From Porogramme epimiltina (taxonomy: Eukaryota; Basidiomycota; Agaricomycetes; Polyporales; Polyporaceae), in contig FTLJ01000692.1 in the NCBI GenBank assembly GCA_900155495.1, forward strand, positions 1 through 46,184: 46,184 bases of DNA, in the 5' to 3' direction. Positions 1 to 11,722 of this stretch are shown in pieces (position 1 is the stretch's first letter; each line of letters starts with the position of its first letter). The notes below the pieces were generated by a model. It searched no databases, was not told where the DNA came from, and saw nothing but the letters and a program-made list of their open reading frames with translations. Both the position numbers and the translations under genes were made by a program.

Positions 1-105
1 CCCTCCTCCCCCTACCCATCTTCTTCCCTTCCTCCACACTGTTTCGACGACCAACCTCTCCTCTGCTCGCCCTCCCCCCCTGCACCCCAGGCACTCATAC
101 CGTCG

Positions 106-900
106 ATGAACAGCCGCCCCCTCCCATACTACTTCGAGGACCGCACCGGTGACTATGCAGGGTCCGACTTCGACGAGGCCTACGACCGCCTCTTCCTCCA
201 CGTCGCCCGCCCCTCGCCCACGCACCCCGCCCTCGACGCGGAGACGACGCTGCTCATCTACGACACGGGGCGCCGGTCGAGCAGCGGCCGCCCGCAGCAC
301 ACGCGCGCGGAGCCCGCGGCGGTGCTCGAGTTTGGCGCGGCTGGGGCGCTGGGCGCGATCTCGTTCGTTAGGGAGGGCGTGTCGATGCCCATGGGACAGT
401 ATCTGCGGAGGACGTCGATGTTCGCAGGGTGAGTGCTTCCCCCCAAAGTGTGGATTCGGGGTGCCTGAGTACTGACCATGGCGCTGATCTTCGGGCAGGT
501 CGCTATCGCGCAAGTTCACGGCTTCGAACGGCGAGGAGTACCGCTGGATATACCGCGCGATGAAGGGCCAGGAGTGGTCGGTAAGTCTCCCCTCCCCCCA
601 CCTCAGTCCGCGATCGCGAGCCTCAGAACTAACGCGCGCGCGCCCCCCGCCAGTGCGTCGACTCGCACGACTACGTCGTCGCGCACTACAACCTCAAGCC
701 CCCCGAAAAGCCCGCGTACAGCACCTCGGGCAACGTCCTCACCGTCTACGAGCCCTTCACGCACCTCTCCGTCGGTGAGCCGCGCTGCGTCCCCCAGCCC
801 CGCTATGTGCGCTGACGAGCTTGCCTTCCTTCGCGCGCGCGCTCCAGAGATCCTCGCGACCCTGACGATCATGCGCTACCTCGCGGCGCACAAGTATTGA
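106..900 (+). CDS. DUF6593 family protein
   Basis: Four exons (106-428, 499-580, 654-774, 848-900) join in frame to 192 residues. The three introns are 70-73 nt with GTGAGT/GTAAGT/GTGAGC donors and CAG acceptors. The C-terminal half carries the features I associate with the basidiomycete DUF6593 domain: RKFTASNGEEYRW, then VVAHYNLKPPEKPAY, then ILATLTIMRYLAAHKY at the very end. The N-terminal part holds an acidic YYFEDRTGDY segment and a weakly conserved Arg/Gly-rich linker. No signal peptide or membrane helix is visible, so a cytoplasmic protein is inferred. The function of this family is not known to me. The ATG at 106 is the first in a CT-rich leader and fits the family start, but the gene lies near the window edge and a further upstream exon cannot be excluded. 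The codons are very GC-rich with C or G in third position. Confidence 0.85.
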
Positions 901-3146
901 GGCCCAGCCGGAGGCCCCGACCCCGCTCCCGCTCCCGCTCCCGCCGCCGAGCCCCACCATACCATACTCACATCCCTCGCGCGCGCCTCGTCGGCAGTTG
1001 CGCGCGCGCTCCGGCCGCGCGGACGCTGGACGGGCGGCACTGCTAGTCCCGTCGGGGCTCGCGTCGGGGCGCGAGGGGCGCGGCGCCGGCGAGCGCGAGC
1101 CCCGGAAGTTACTGTACTTTAGTTAGTCTTGAGGCTGTGGGTGGGACGGGGGGCGGTGGATGGGAGGAGGCCGAGCGCGCGATGTTTGGAGATGTATCAT
1201 TAGCACACCATGGACGCTTGTATGTAACATACGCTTTGTACTCTAGCACCTCCTCCGAACGCGTGTAGTTGCGTTTCCTCCCACCCTCCCCTTGCAGATG
1301 CGGGCCGTGGCGCCTCTTGAGGTGTTCAGGGCGAGCTGCCCGGTGCCCTGTTGCGCGTGAGAGGCTCCGCGTGCCAGGCGGCGCTTTCATTCCGGCTTGC
1401 GTAGCTATGGCGCAGTGTGCCCTGACGCTATTCTGAGGTTCTGAGGGTCGGGTTTCTAACTTTACTGCACACCTGACACCGCTGTGCTCGTGAATTTGTA
1501 TGCTCGAGGAAGCACTGAAGTCAGGACCCTGTCGTACGATCCTGGTGCGCCCACGGCCTTTGAACGTCCAGTTCGGGAGCCCGGTCCGAGGGTATGACGG
1601 GGCGAACGTCCGATCACGGTGACGCAATCGGCGTCTGAGGATTGGGCGGCTCGTGGCAGAGCCTCGTCCAGGACTCCTGCCTTGGTGGACTCTTTTATAC
1701 TCGTCCTTTGACTTCGTCCATCTCAAACGTCGACTCGATCGATCAACGCGTCTTGTTTCGCTCCCCTGAACACCCCCCCCGCCGTGCCAAGACGTTTATG
1801 GCCGTATTGGCTCGAGATCGACGTCGACCCTTGATGCTTCCAGCGCGTCAACCAAGGTGGCACTTTGGTATCAGAGTTTGCCGGAACAGGAGATGCCACT
1901 TGGAGTTGCACGGTCTCAGGTACGAGGTGTCAGGTATGTGGTGAAACGCGATGGACGGTGTATGCGCTCTTGGGAGGTGTAGGTGTGGAACAGTGGGGGG
2001 CAGCTATGGGTCTGGGTGCGTCGTCGGCCGAGTTGCGATAGCTGAGGTTCGGATTTGCGTCGGGGATGTCTCTGGAGAAGCTCGCTATGCTGAGACGTCT
2101 ACATCAACTTCGTGCACGAACTCGGTGGTCTATCGTCATGACAGACAACTAGATGGGTTTATGGTTCATAGGATCCATGGGAGCCGTAGCAGGTATTGGC
2201 TTTTGTTCAAAGACTACTCACTCCCAATAACGGTGTCCACATGATAGCTCTCCGGCTATGACTCGTCCTTCTCCTTCAACTGCTCGCTATGGGTTATATA
2301 TACAATAGAATTCATCCATATCTATATCTTTCATCATCTTTGACGACCGCGATATGGCGATATATATCCAGAAGCGCGCGTACGTGATGTTTTCAAAATT
2401 GGAACCGCACTGCAACTCACGGTTCCCGCGGCATCCTCCACAGAGCACGTCACGATGACAGCAGCCTAGGTGCTATAATCTGCTCAACACATAAGCAGAC
2501 GCTCCTTCTCCAGGGTCTGGCTCCACCGTGGACCCGAAGTTTTGCTGAGAATCGCCCGCCCTTTTACGGAAGGAGTCGTCCTCGGCCTCGAACACAGCCG
2601 CACCCGGTTGACCGCTGCAGTACGCACCCAAGGCGGACGAGGCAGGGAGGCCCTCGGGCTTCGGGGCGCCGCAAAGGTATAGGTTGCACCGTTCCGCCTA
2701 CTCAGCGCAGAGCCAAGATGCCGTCCGAGGCCTCTGTTGAGTACTCTTAGGTCGCCGTAGCCGCAGCAGGCAGATCCTCGGATGCGCAGTGGGCCCGTCC
2801 GTCGCGATCGCGATCGCACCAGCGACTCTAAATCCCCGCACGACGTCACCTCGCCCCCACGCCGCGAACGCGGCGGCGGGGCCAGCCAGCGCGCGGGAGA
2901 ACTTTGCTGGAAACTCCGCGCGCGGTCGTTCTTGCGCTATTTTTGCGCGCCCCGCGCGGTTTGTCTGCTCCACAACGTCCCGAAGATTAACGTCACAACG
3001 TGCTGCAGATGCTCAAAGCTCTTCGTTGTGACTCTCTATACAATTGGGGCTGGCGGTGGAGGGTATAAATCCCTGCAGGACGCCTTTGTGGCCGTCCCTC
3101 GCGAGTCGCGAACGGCTTACGGCACCCCTCATCGCCTGTAACCACC
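901..3146. other. Intergenic: 3' flank of DUF6593 gene and AA9 promoter
   Basis: No gene is supported here. Positions 915-945 hold a (GCTCCC)n-like run in the 3' flank of the DUF6593 gene, and 960-1100 is extremely GC-rich. A 205-codon frame on the minus strand (1109-1726) has no recognisable composition or motif. Around 2280-2370 the DNA is AT-rich with TATATA runs. The last 700 bases are the presumed promoter of the AA9 gene. Confidence 0.6.
3064..3070 (+). promoter_or_regulatory. TATA box of the AA9 gene
   Basis: TATAAAT lies 83 nt before the AA9 start codon, in a stretch without other gene features. The spacing resembles that of the other secreted-enzyme genes in this window. Confidence 0.6.
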
Positions 3147-4325
3147 ATGAAGACTTCTATCACGACCGCGGCCCTCCTGGCCGGCTCCGCCTCTGCGCAT
3201 ACCATTTTCCAGAAGCTGTATGTCAACGGGGCTGACCAGGGCGAGCTCGTGGGCATCCGCGCTCCCGACTATGACGGTGTAGGCACCAAGTTTATGTCAT
3301 ACGTGGTGTTGCATCTGGGCTGAATCGTTGCGGTGTTTGTGCAGCCTATCACCGACGTCACCTCAAATGACCTCATTTGCAATGGCGGTCGGTGTTCTCT
3401 TTTACTCGATGTTACTACAGTAATTTGAAGACGTTTCGACAGGCATAAACCCCTACCACCAGCCTGTGTCTACTGCTGTGATTAACGTACCTGCTGGTGC
3501 GACACTTACAGCTGAGGCGAGTGAGATGGAAGGTGGCAACACTCGGGGCACTTTCTGACCTAGGTCCTTTGTAGTGGCACCACACCCTCAACCAGGTTCC
3601 GAACGACCCTGCCGATCCAATTGACCCGAGTCACAAGGGACCTCTCATCTCATACCTGTGCGTCGGCATTCTCCCCCCTCACTTCTTCAAAAAGTTGAGG
3701 TTTGGAGCATAGTGCTAAGATTCCGAACGCAACCCAAACGGACGTGACGGGCCTCCAATGGTTCAAGATTGCCCAGGATGGGCTCGAGTCCGACGGAACA
3801 TGGGCCACGGACAAGATGATCGCGAACAAGGGCAAAGTGACCTTCACCGTGCCCTCCTGCATCGAGGACGGCCAATACCTCCTCCGGCACGAGATCATCG
3901 GTGCGCCCCCCTCCCGCCCCGGATCCGCTGCCCTCTCTACTCCCCTGAGTCGACATGGATACACGGACTGACTGCGCACGCCTGCGCGCACAGCGTTGCA
4001 TGCGGCGGAGACGTACCCCGGCGCGCAGTTCTACATGGAGTGTGCGCAGCTCAACATCCAGGGCGGCTCGGGCGCGAAGAGCCCCAGCACGGTCGCGTTC
4101 CCTGGCGCGTACAAGGGCTCCGACCCCGGTGCGTCCCCGACCGCCGCCGCTGTGTCCTCTTTAGTGTAGTGCTGACTCTGACGGGTGGATGGTAGGCATT
4201 ACTATCAACATATACGAGCCTCTCAGCAGCTACACCATCCCCGGTGAGTCGGCGATTCGGCTACCTCAGTTTGTGCCAGGGTTGACCCATGCGAGTTACC
4301 AGGACCGGCTGTCTTCACTTGCTGA
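3147..4325 (+). CDS. AA9 lytic polysaccharide monooxygenase (former GH61), secreted
   Basis: Eight exons (3147-3278, 3345-3387, 3443-3516, 3575-3657, 3713-3900, 3994-4128, 4196-4243, 4303-4325) give 241 residues, the usual size of a single-domain AA9 enzyme. These copper enzymes cleave cellulose or hemicellulose chains oxidatively outside the cell. A 17-residue signal peptide ends in SASA, so mature protein begins with the copper-binding His ([11 protein letters not shown], residue 18). The second copper His is in AEWHH (residue 86) and the axial Tyr with its Gln partner is in GAQFYMEC (Q185, Y187). The expected SYTIPGP...FTC ending is found after the last intron. There is no cellulose-binding module. 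Intron 3 uses a GC donor (AG|GCGAGT); any GT donor nearby breaks the frame. Substrate preference and C1/C4 regioselectivity cannot be read from the sequence. Confidence 0.95.
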
Positions 4326-4882
4326 GCACCAAGTCGGGAGGAACGAGAGGCCGCGCGGTGGTGTCAAGGGCGACACAGGGTTGTTCTACGGAAGTTGTAG
4401 TGCGCAGCGCCTCTCGGCAGTTGCTACTATATTCGTATTCGGATGGCCCATCTGTTGTACGCGCGCGTATGGGCATAATGTTTGTACATCTCGCTTGTTC
4501 ACGTGCTTCGGTGAAGAGAGGGTAAACGTGACGGCGGCCAACGCTAGAGTCCGCCGAGCGGACACAAGGAACGCAACCTTACGTCTGCAGCTCTCAGAGC
4601 ATTACGCATCCACACGAGACGACGAGAGTTTGGGTTATGCAACGATCAAATGCGTATTACTGTGACGCTCATCGATTACAGGTAGTGAGTTCCAATATCC
4701 GAGACTAACAAATGCTTCCATCCTGGGGCGCCCACCGCACGCCCAATCCGAGCCAAAAGGGAAATGAATGTGATGATGCTGTGGGGCGCGACGGTCAGCG
4801 AATGGCCGCCGTGCCGTCGGAACCGAGACCGCGCACCTTCTTCTACCAGTCCAACCTCGGCGAGACGGCGGAGACATGGCGC
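4326..4882. other. Intergenic between convergent AA9 and small secreted protein genes
   Basis: The AA9 gene (+) and the small secreted protein gene (-) point towards each other, so this stretch holds two 3' flanks. I see no coding exon, repeat or hairpin terminator in it. Confidence 0.55.
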
Positions 4883-5276
4883 TTAGGCCGACGCGGTGTC
4901 GGTCGGCGCAGCGAGGGTGACGGTGCGCGCCGCGGTCCAGACAGTGCTCGTGGAGATGGTGGTGACCCAAGGCTCCTCTGGAGAAGAATACGCGTCAGAA
5001 TAAGGACAGGCGTGAGCGACGCGAAGCGACATACGCTCAATGAAGCTCTGGAGGACCATGGACGCCGTGAAGGTCTGGGTGGTGAAGAAGGAAGTAACGG
5101 AGACGGTCGCGGCGTCAACGGAGGCAGACGCGGCGTCGTCCTGGCGCTTCTCGTTGGGCTAAGGGAGGGAAGCGGCATCAGCGATGGAGTGCGGCGGATG
5201 GGGAATTCGGAATGCGCACGATGGCAGCGGCAGCGGCAACAAGGCTGGCGAGAGCGAAGAAGGTCTTGAACTGCAT
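4883..5276 (-). CDS. Small secreted protein with Kex2-type processing site
   Basis: A short gene, hidden by two introns. Exons on the minus strand are 5276-5220, 5158-5035 and 4977-4883, with GTGCGC...TTAG and GTATGT...CCAG introns of 61 and 57 nt. They join to 91 residues: a clean signal peptide (MQFKTFFALASLVAAAAA), a short propeptide ending in Lys-Arg at residues 23-24 (NEKR, a Kex2 site), then about 67 residues rich in Ser, Thr, Val and Ala with Phe/Trp patches (TSFFTTQTF, EPWVTTISTST) and no cysteine. A TATA box lies 137 nt upstream. It resembles the class of small secreted, O-glycosylatable proteins of wood-decay fungi, but I do not recognise a named family. The signal peptide, the processing site and three in-phase exons support a real gene. 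Confidence 0.72.
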
Positions 5277-6280
5277 GATGAAAAGTTGAGGGTGGGTGGG
5301 TAGGGTAGATGGATGCGAGAGAGGGAGAGAGAGAGAAGGAAAGAGGTAAAGTGCTATGAGAAGTGGAGCGTCGTGGTACTGTGAGGGGTGCTCTGCTGCT
5401 GAGATGACTTATAAGATCCGACTGCGCTGCGCGCTGGAGATGTGTGAGGCATTTTCTCGCCTGTCAGACTCAGAGGGCTGACCAAGGGCGGTGCGGCACA
5501 GGGGCGAGCCGGGCGCGGCGGCCTCTCGCCAGGATTCACGAATGGCGACGGGTGGAGGTGTCGCATTCGGTGACAGGCCAAGGCGAATCGACGATCCGAT
5601 CCTCGCGTGAGTGGCGCGCAGTCGTTTTGCAGTTCTGCCGCGGGCCGCACCAGTGCCCCCGCCGCGGTAGAGACGCGTCCGGGGGTCGGCGTCGGCGGCG
5701 CAGACTCTGATGGACGGAGCCGCACACGGCGGGAGGAGTGCATGAACGTTCATCGTCCTGACAGGCCTGGCTGCGCGTGATGCGCGCTCGTTTCGCGACT
5801 GCGGAGATGACGGCGGCGGACGACGCGAGCCGTTGCGCCCGTTACGGCCTGCGCATTCGCCGAGTATGGCAACGGAAGCGCCGAACCCCAGGTTGAGACG
5901 TAGCGCCGGATCTCGTGAGATTCTCGCGACGATCGCGCCCGCCTGCGCACTCCCTCCTATCGGGCGCTTTATCTCGATGAGGCACTGATCGCCCCCCGGG
6001 GTAACGTCATTGGGGCGGAAGCAAAATACCCCGCAAACACTGTAGGTGAAGTTGAAACCCCGTTAAAAGGGATGAAGACCTTCATGTGCGCGACGAAGTA
6101 CACCTACTCAATGTGAGACTGCACTCACTAGTATTATGACGAGATGCCGACTTCGTTAACGCTGACATCATTAATGCGAGTGGAGCGGTCGCGAGCATCG
6201 GGTTTAAAGGTCGTATCATTTTGATGCCGCCGTATACTGCATTGGGTGATAGCTGTCAAGATGGTGCGCAATCTACTGAC
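5277..6280. other. Intergenic: promoter of the small secreted protein gene
   Basis: Positions 5280-5345 are purine-rich on the plus strand, that is, CT-rich in the leader of the minus-strand gene. The next 500 bases are GC-rich promoter DNA. No gene is supported; several overlapping frames between 5350 and 5950 look like compositional artefacts. Confidence 0.5.
5408..5413 (-). promoter_or_regulatory. TATA box of the small secreted protein gene
   Basis: TATAAG on the minus strand, 132-137 nt before the start codon at 5276. Its position independently supports a minus-strand gene here. Confidence 0.5.
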
Positions 6281-6543
6281 TTAGTACTCACTATCGATGT
6301 CCAGGGATCGGGACTGCAAGTCTAAGTCATACAGCGCCTTGGCGGCCTCCGAATACTTACTCAGAGGATTGGTGTCCCCGCAAACGGAGTTAGAGCGAGA
6401 GTCGGAATGTGTGCATGTGGTAGCTAGTACTCTCCCAGTGACGAGTGGCGGCCTTCAGGAACACAGCCGCTCCACGGGTACTTCGAAGGACGTCCGTCGA
6501 AGAGGGTGCCATGGGTATAGTCTTCGTCCGAGGAAATGAGCAT
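6281..6543 (-). CDS. Putative two-exon mini-gene or gene 3' end
   Basis: Exon 6543-6431 (starting at ATG) and exon 6359-6281 join across a 71-nt intron with a GTACTA donor, a CTAAC branch-like site and a GAG acceptor, giving a 63-residue frame ending in TAA. The predicted product is hydrophilic and protein-like in composition (SSDEDYTHGTLFDGRPSKYPW, then SEAAKALYDLDLQSRSLDID). No signal peptide, membrane helix or known domain is seen. The frame stays open upstream of the chosen ATG as far as TCG-AGG, so this may instead be the last two exons of a longer, partly decayed gene. The donor and acceptor are not optimal. Function unknown. Confidence 0.33.
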
Positions 6544-8903
6544 TGAATGCGCCAATGGGAGCTGGTCCCTCGAGCGTTAGGCTAGGTTGGACCATATGGT
6601 TCGTGCTCTCCATCGACTGGTCTACGACTGCCATGTACCTTGAGACTGGCATCCGATGATAGCATGGGCCGTGCATGAGGCATGGGTGAAGCTGCAGGTG
6701 CGATCAACGACATTCGCAAGTCATCATCCAGGTACTGGTGCTCACTTCGTCCGTTCATCGACGAAGTTCCATACCGGAGCTTGTAGGCGGAAGTGCCTCA
6801 ACGCCTGGCCGGGATAACTTCGGGCTCCTCGAGGAACAGATACGACCGCTGCGGTTCCTGGTAAGAGCTGCGGAGAGGACCCTACGCGGGGAGACCATAC
6901 GTACACAAGCCCCGGTCCCGAGGCTGGTAATTGTCGAGTCTGTTCCGGACCTCATAGCGGTATTTCCGCTGCCGCGATTCAGACATTCGCTCAGCGTGAT
7001 GTTTCGTAGCATGTGGTCGGATCTCGCAGCTGGACGGCTGATATCCGAATACCATACTCCCGTTGGCCCATGTACTTTGCCTAAGTCAAAGATGCCTGAA
7101 AGCCGGCTTCAGCAAATTGCCTCAACACTACTCACCACGTGCTGGAAGACGCATAACACACCTACGAAACGATGCGGCCGTTCGCACATCATGACTCGCG
7201 GCTTGTGTTTCACAACGGCATCCGACAATCAACTCCACGAGACCGAGGGCACAATACAAACCATACCCAAGAACGTTGCGCCTAAACTCACCGGCGATGC
7301 CCAACGGAACGGAGCCAGCGTAACGGCCGGCCATCGAGATTGCCCGATGTTCGGAACTACGTTCTAGAATGAGAGATGCCATCACAGAATCTGATGCACA
7401 ACGGACTGTACGTCTACCTCCTCCAATTCAAGCGCCCACCATTCCTACCTGCCAGACACAGATGCTAGCGCATAGGCTGCGGGTGCTATCTCGCGTACCT
7501 ACATACCGAGTCGCGGCCACGTTACTCAGAGGAAGATAGACCCGACCCGGACCATCCAACGTCCATTTTCAGACGCGCGTTGGTCATCTTGAAGGCCGAG
7601 ATGTGTTCGGCCACAGGCCGGACAGTCGCAGAAGATGGCATGCATCAGCGAGCGAGAGTCGGAATTAATGATGTAAACACGTAGCGGCCGCACCCGCCGA
7701 ATGACATGGTGAGGGGAAGCACCGGCCGGCATCGATTTTTGTAACGATGAGGGAGACTTGACGATTGGACATTGTTATTGGCTACGGACTTGGACGAGAT
7801 AGTGCTGGTCATCAATTGGCAGGATTGTCGGCCACGAGGTCGAGCAAGAATGCGGGGCTTCGGGGATTCGGAAGAGTAATACGGCTCGCAGGTTGAATGT
7901 TGAGGACCCGGCGCTTACGTCACCCGGGGAGAGAGGGCAATTGGACGCCGGGGACATCAGACGCGCGCAGTCGGCCGCAGCGCTTGAAACGCGTCCTGTT
8001 GTCAAGTCCGAGGACTCTCTGTGTCCAGGGCCACCACGGCTCCTTCTGCGGGCACGCTACTCACTCTCACCTGACGTTCAACTTCTGTGTTTCCATGTCT
8101 ACACAAGCCTCTTTCGATAGAAGCACAACACGCGCAGCTCCAGGAGTCAGGAGTCCAGGAACCTCCTCAGGGCTCCTCTGAATTTTTGTGCGCAGTCCAC
8201 AACTTCTGCTGTGCAGGGAGCTCGACCTCGCAATCCCAACAGGGTAAGCGCTGCCGTACTTGCAATGAAGTCTTTCGAGAGAGCATCACCCGCAGCCAGT
8301 TCTGATGTAAAGGTCTTTCAGGGACGCATAACGCTCTCGAGCCTTCGTACAAGTGCCGGCGGCACACACGCCGACACTACGCGCAATCGGCTCGGAAGGT
8401 CCGATATGTTCTCCTAATGTACTATCAACTCCTCCATCCAACTCAGTGACTAGCGAAAGTCCGGCCATGGTGGTCCCGTGGGGAGCGCGAACGACTCCCG
8501 CGCTGCTCGGAAGCTCCGATAATCTTGCCTAACTCGGGGGTGATGCACCTTATGCCACCCAACGGGTCGAGGGCTTGGCACAGGTCGTGCCTGCTTCGGC
8601 TAACGGGGGTCTACCAAACTGCGATCACCCGATGCACGCGCGACTTTTGCGGGCGACGAGATCGCCTTTCCGATTCGGACAGGTCATCCTCTCAGACCCG
8701 GCAGGCCGCCGCCGAGGCCTGATCTGTGTTGGAGATGCCGACAGGGACTTGCCACAGACGACGGTCGTTGTCGGCGCTCGGGGCGAGAGAATATAAGCCC
8801 TGTCATCATCGCCGAACATCCTCACCAACATCGACTTCGGTCTTCCCCAGCCGCCTACTCCTCCAGTTCCTCTTCTCCCGTTCTCTCCTTTCGTTGTTCC
8901 ACC
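6544..8903. other. Gene-poor stretch ending in the laccase promoter
   Basis: No gene can be supported. A 209-codon frame (6738-7367, +) is open but lacks recognisable motifs and coding-type third positions. The last 400 bases are the laccase upstream region and contain TGCACGC near 8634, which fits the metal-response core TGCRCNC by sequence only. Confidence 0.45.
8791..8797 (+). promoter_or_regulatory. TATA box of the laccase gene
   Basis: ATATAAG about 107 nt before the laccase ATG, followed by a CT-rich leader (8840-8900) typical of highly expressed fungal genes. Confidence 0.6.
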
Positions 8904-10758
8904 ATGGGCAAGTTCCCGTCGTTCGCGGCTCTTGTCGCTCTCAGCATTTCCTACGGCCGCCTCGCCTCCGCCGCCATTGGCCCCGTTGCCGACCTTACCA
9001 TCTCCAACGCTGACATCACTCCTGATGGCTTCACTCGGGCCGCCGTTGTGATGAACGGCCAGATGCCTGGTCCTCTTATCACTGGTAACATGGTAAGTCT
9101 ATCTGACATCCTCAATGGAGTCTAAGACAACTTACTCACTTTCAATTTCTTAGGGCGATAACTTCCAGATCAACGTCGTCGACAACCTCACCAATGAGAC
9201 CATGCTTACCGCGACGACCATTGTAAGCACAGCTTATTTTTCACTTCTATCTCTCTTTACTGACGGCTCTTTAGCACTGGCACGGTTTCTTCCAGTCCGG
9301 CACCAACTGGGCCGACGGTCCCGCGTTCGTAAACCAGTGCCCCATTTCGGCCGGCAACTCCTTCCTCTACGACTTCACTTCCACCGGCCAGGCGGGTACT
9401 TTCTGGTACCACAGCCACTTGTCGACCCAGTACTGCGACGGTCTCCGTGGTCCCTTCGTTGTCTACGACCCGAACGACCCCCATGCGGATCTCTACGACG
9501 TCGATGACGAGTCCACGATCATCACGCTCATGGACTGGTACCACACCGCGGCGGCCCTCGGTGCCCGCTTCCCGTGAGTCCCTCCTGGCTTAGTACGTCC
9601 CACCGTACACTGACCGATCCTCTTCAGCATTGGTGCGGATGCGACGCTCATCAACGGTCTTGGCCGCACGACGACCACGGAGGGTGCCTCCGCCGAGCTC
9701 GCCGTTGTCACTGTCACCCAGGGCAAGCGTTACCGCTTCCGTCTCGCCTCGCTCTCGTGCGACCCCAACTACACGTTCACCATCGACGGCCACAACATGA
9801 CGGTCATCGAGGTCGACGCGGTCAACCACGAGCCCCTCACCGTTGACGAGATCCAGATCTACGCCGGCCAGCGCTACTCGTTCGTCCTCACCGCCGACCA
9901 GACCATCGACAACTACTGGATCCGCGCCCTCCCCAACGTCGGCACGCTCTCCTTCGATGGCGGCATCAACTCAGCCATCCTCCGCTACGACGGCGCCGCC
10001 GAGGTCGAGCCCACGACCACCCAGAGCACCAGCACGGCTGTCCTCGCCGAGACCGACCTCGTCCCCCTTGAGGACCTCGCTGCACCCGGTGAGGCTGTTG
10101 CAGGCGGTGTCGACGTCGCGATCAACTTCGACTTCAACTTCAACGGCTCCAACTTCTTCATCAACGATGCTACCTACACCTCGCCCAGCGTGCCCGTCCT
10201 CCTCCAGATCATGAGCGGCTCCCTCACTGCAACTGAGCTCATGCCCAACGGCAGCGTCTACACCCTCCCCTCGAACTCCACCGTTGAGCTCTCGTTCCCC
10301 ATGGTTGCTGCCGCTCCCGGCCAGCCCCATCCCTTCCACCTTCACGGTGTAAGCACTTGTCCTTCTACTCGCCTGTAGCCACTTCGCTCACGTGTCATCC
10401 TACCAACAGCACAAGTTCTGGGTCGTGCGCAGCGCTGGCAGCGACACCTACAACTACGTCAACCCGCCCCAGCGCGACGTCGTCTCCACCGGCACGACTG
10501 GCGACAACGTCACCATCCGCTTCACCACTGACAACCCCGGCCCCTGGTTCCTCCACTGCCACATCGACTTCCATCTCGAGGCCGGTTTCGCCGTCGTCTT
10601 CGCTGAGGACACTAGCTCTGTGTCGTCGTTCGTCTCCCCCTCCAGTGAGTTTCCGCGCGCCTTCCTTCCACAGCTACTGGTTGCTGACTAGCCCGCCTAC
10701 AGCCGAGTGGGACAACCTGTGCCCGACCTACAACGCGGCGTACACGTCGAGCACCTAA
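8904..10758 (+). CDS. lcc: Laccase (multicopper phenol oxidase, AA1_1), secreted
   Basis: Six exons (8904-9092, 9154-9222, 9275-9573, 9628-10348, 10410-10644, 10703-10758) give 522 residues, the normal length for a basidiomycete laccase. The enzyme oxidises phenols and lignin-related compounds while reducing O2 to water outside the cell. A signal peptide (about residues 1-23, ending in LASA) precedes [10 protein letters not shown]. All four copper signatures are present: HWHG (87-90), [13 protein letters not shown] (His132, His134), HPFHLHG (420-426) and [12 protein letters not shown] (475-486). The T1-copper Cys is 476, and the residue ten positions downstream is Phe486, not Leu or Met; in this family Phe is associated with high redox potential. 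Several N-x-S/T sites suggest glycosylation. No missing residue or break is seen. Confidence 0.97.
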
Positions 10759-11722
10759 GCGGGCTCCGGCGTCGCACAAGAATGGGCGCCCCGCGCGCCT
10801 GGAACGAATGGATTGGATAAATGGAACTGAACAGGATAGAACACTCGCTCCTCTCCCCAACCTCACGCTCTCTCTGTTGTCGCTCTCCTCACCACTGTCG
10901 CTTCTCCCGCGTCTCGGGATGCATGGATACTCGGACGTTCGGTATAGGTAGCAGGCCGGCTGGAATCACTTCACTCGCTTCATCACCAAGGAAATGTGTA
11001 CCTCTTATACTCGCGTTTAATTTTTTGTTACCCCCGCATACCACCCCGCATACCTCCCCTTTTTGCATTCTAGGGCGTCGCGTCGCACACAATCACTCAA
11101 GTATTGTTATTGTACTTAATACCATACCATTCATTGAGGAATAAGAACGAGTATCTGCAGCACTTCCTTCTTGTGTGCCTGAGGGACTAGAATCATGGAA
11201 AAGAGTGCCAGCTTCCCGGATTCTGGGGGTCCGTCCAGACCGGGGCTTGCTCAATGGAGTTTCGTAAAGGGCACAACGTTGGGCTTCCAAACAGATGCGT
11301 CCCGTGGTATTGATGCTAGGCGCCTATTGGGCGGTGCCCATACGCGGTAGGACTTCGCCGACGTCGGGCGAGGGTCAACTGACGATCGCCATGATCCAGG
11401 CTACCCAACTGTCTTCCTCAGCTCTCTCGTCTTCTCATCCTCTTTCCCCGTCTTCCTCCCCGCACAAGACGCGATCATTGCACGATGCGACGTTCGCGTA
11501 ACTCCATCGGACGGTGAAGACAAACTTAAGAGTCAAGACAATACCCTCCGCGCCCATCCACCCCGGCGACCATGCTTCTCGTCGAGCCTCGTGACGCACT
11601 CAGCAGCCATAGCGCACCTGTTCTCGAAACTATCACGGCATATGATGCTCCCTCGAGCGCATATAATAAGGTCATGAACGCTCTCGCCGTGCCTCGTCGA
11701 GTCAAACCCGCCGTTTCTCGTC
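10759..11722. other. Intergenic between laccase and GH79 A; contains a TATA box
   Basis: Laccase 3' flank followed by the GH79 A promoter. TATAATAA at 11662-11669 lies about 60 nt before the GH79 A start. A frame opening at 11572 runs into GH79 A in another phase and is a shadow. Nothing else is recognised. Confidence 0.5.

Noticed and set aside
1109..1726. 205-codon minus-strand frame
   Set aside because: Low-complexity Arg-rich product in the 3' flank of the DUF6593 gene; no homology-like patches.
4712..5269. 185-codon plus-strand frame
   Set aside because: It is antisense to the spliced small secreted protein gene, rich in Arg/Gly, and has no recognisable features.
6738..7367. 209-codon plus-strand frame
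   Set aside because: Open but without motif, signal peptide, TATA context or coding-type third positions; likely chance.
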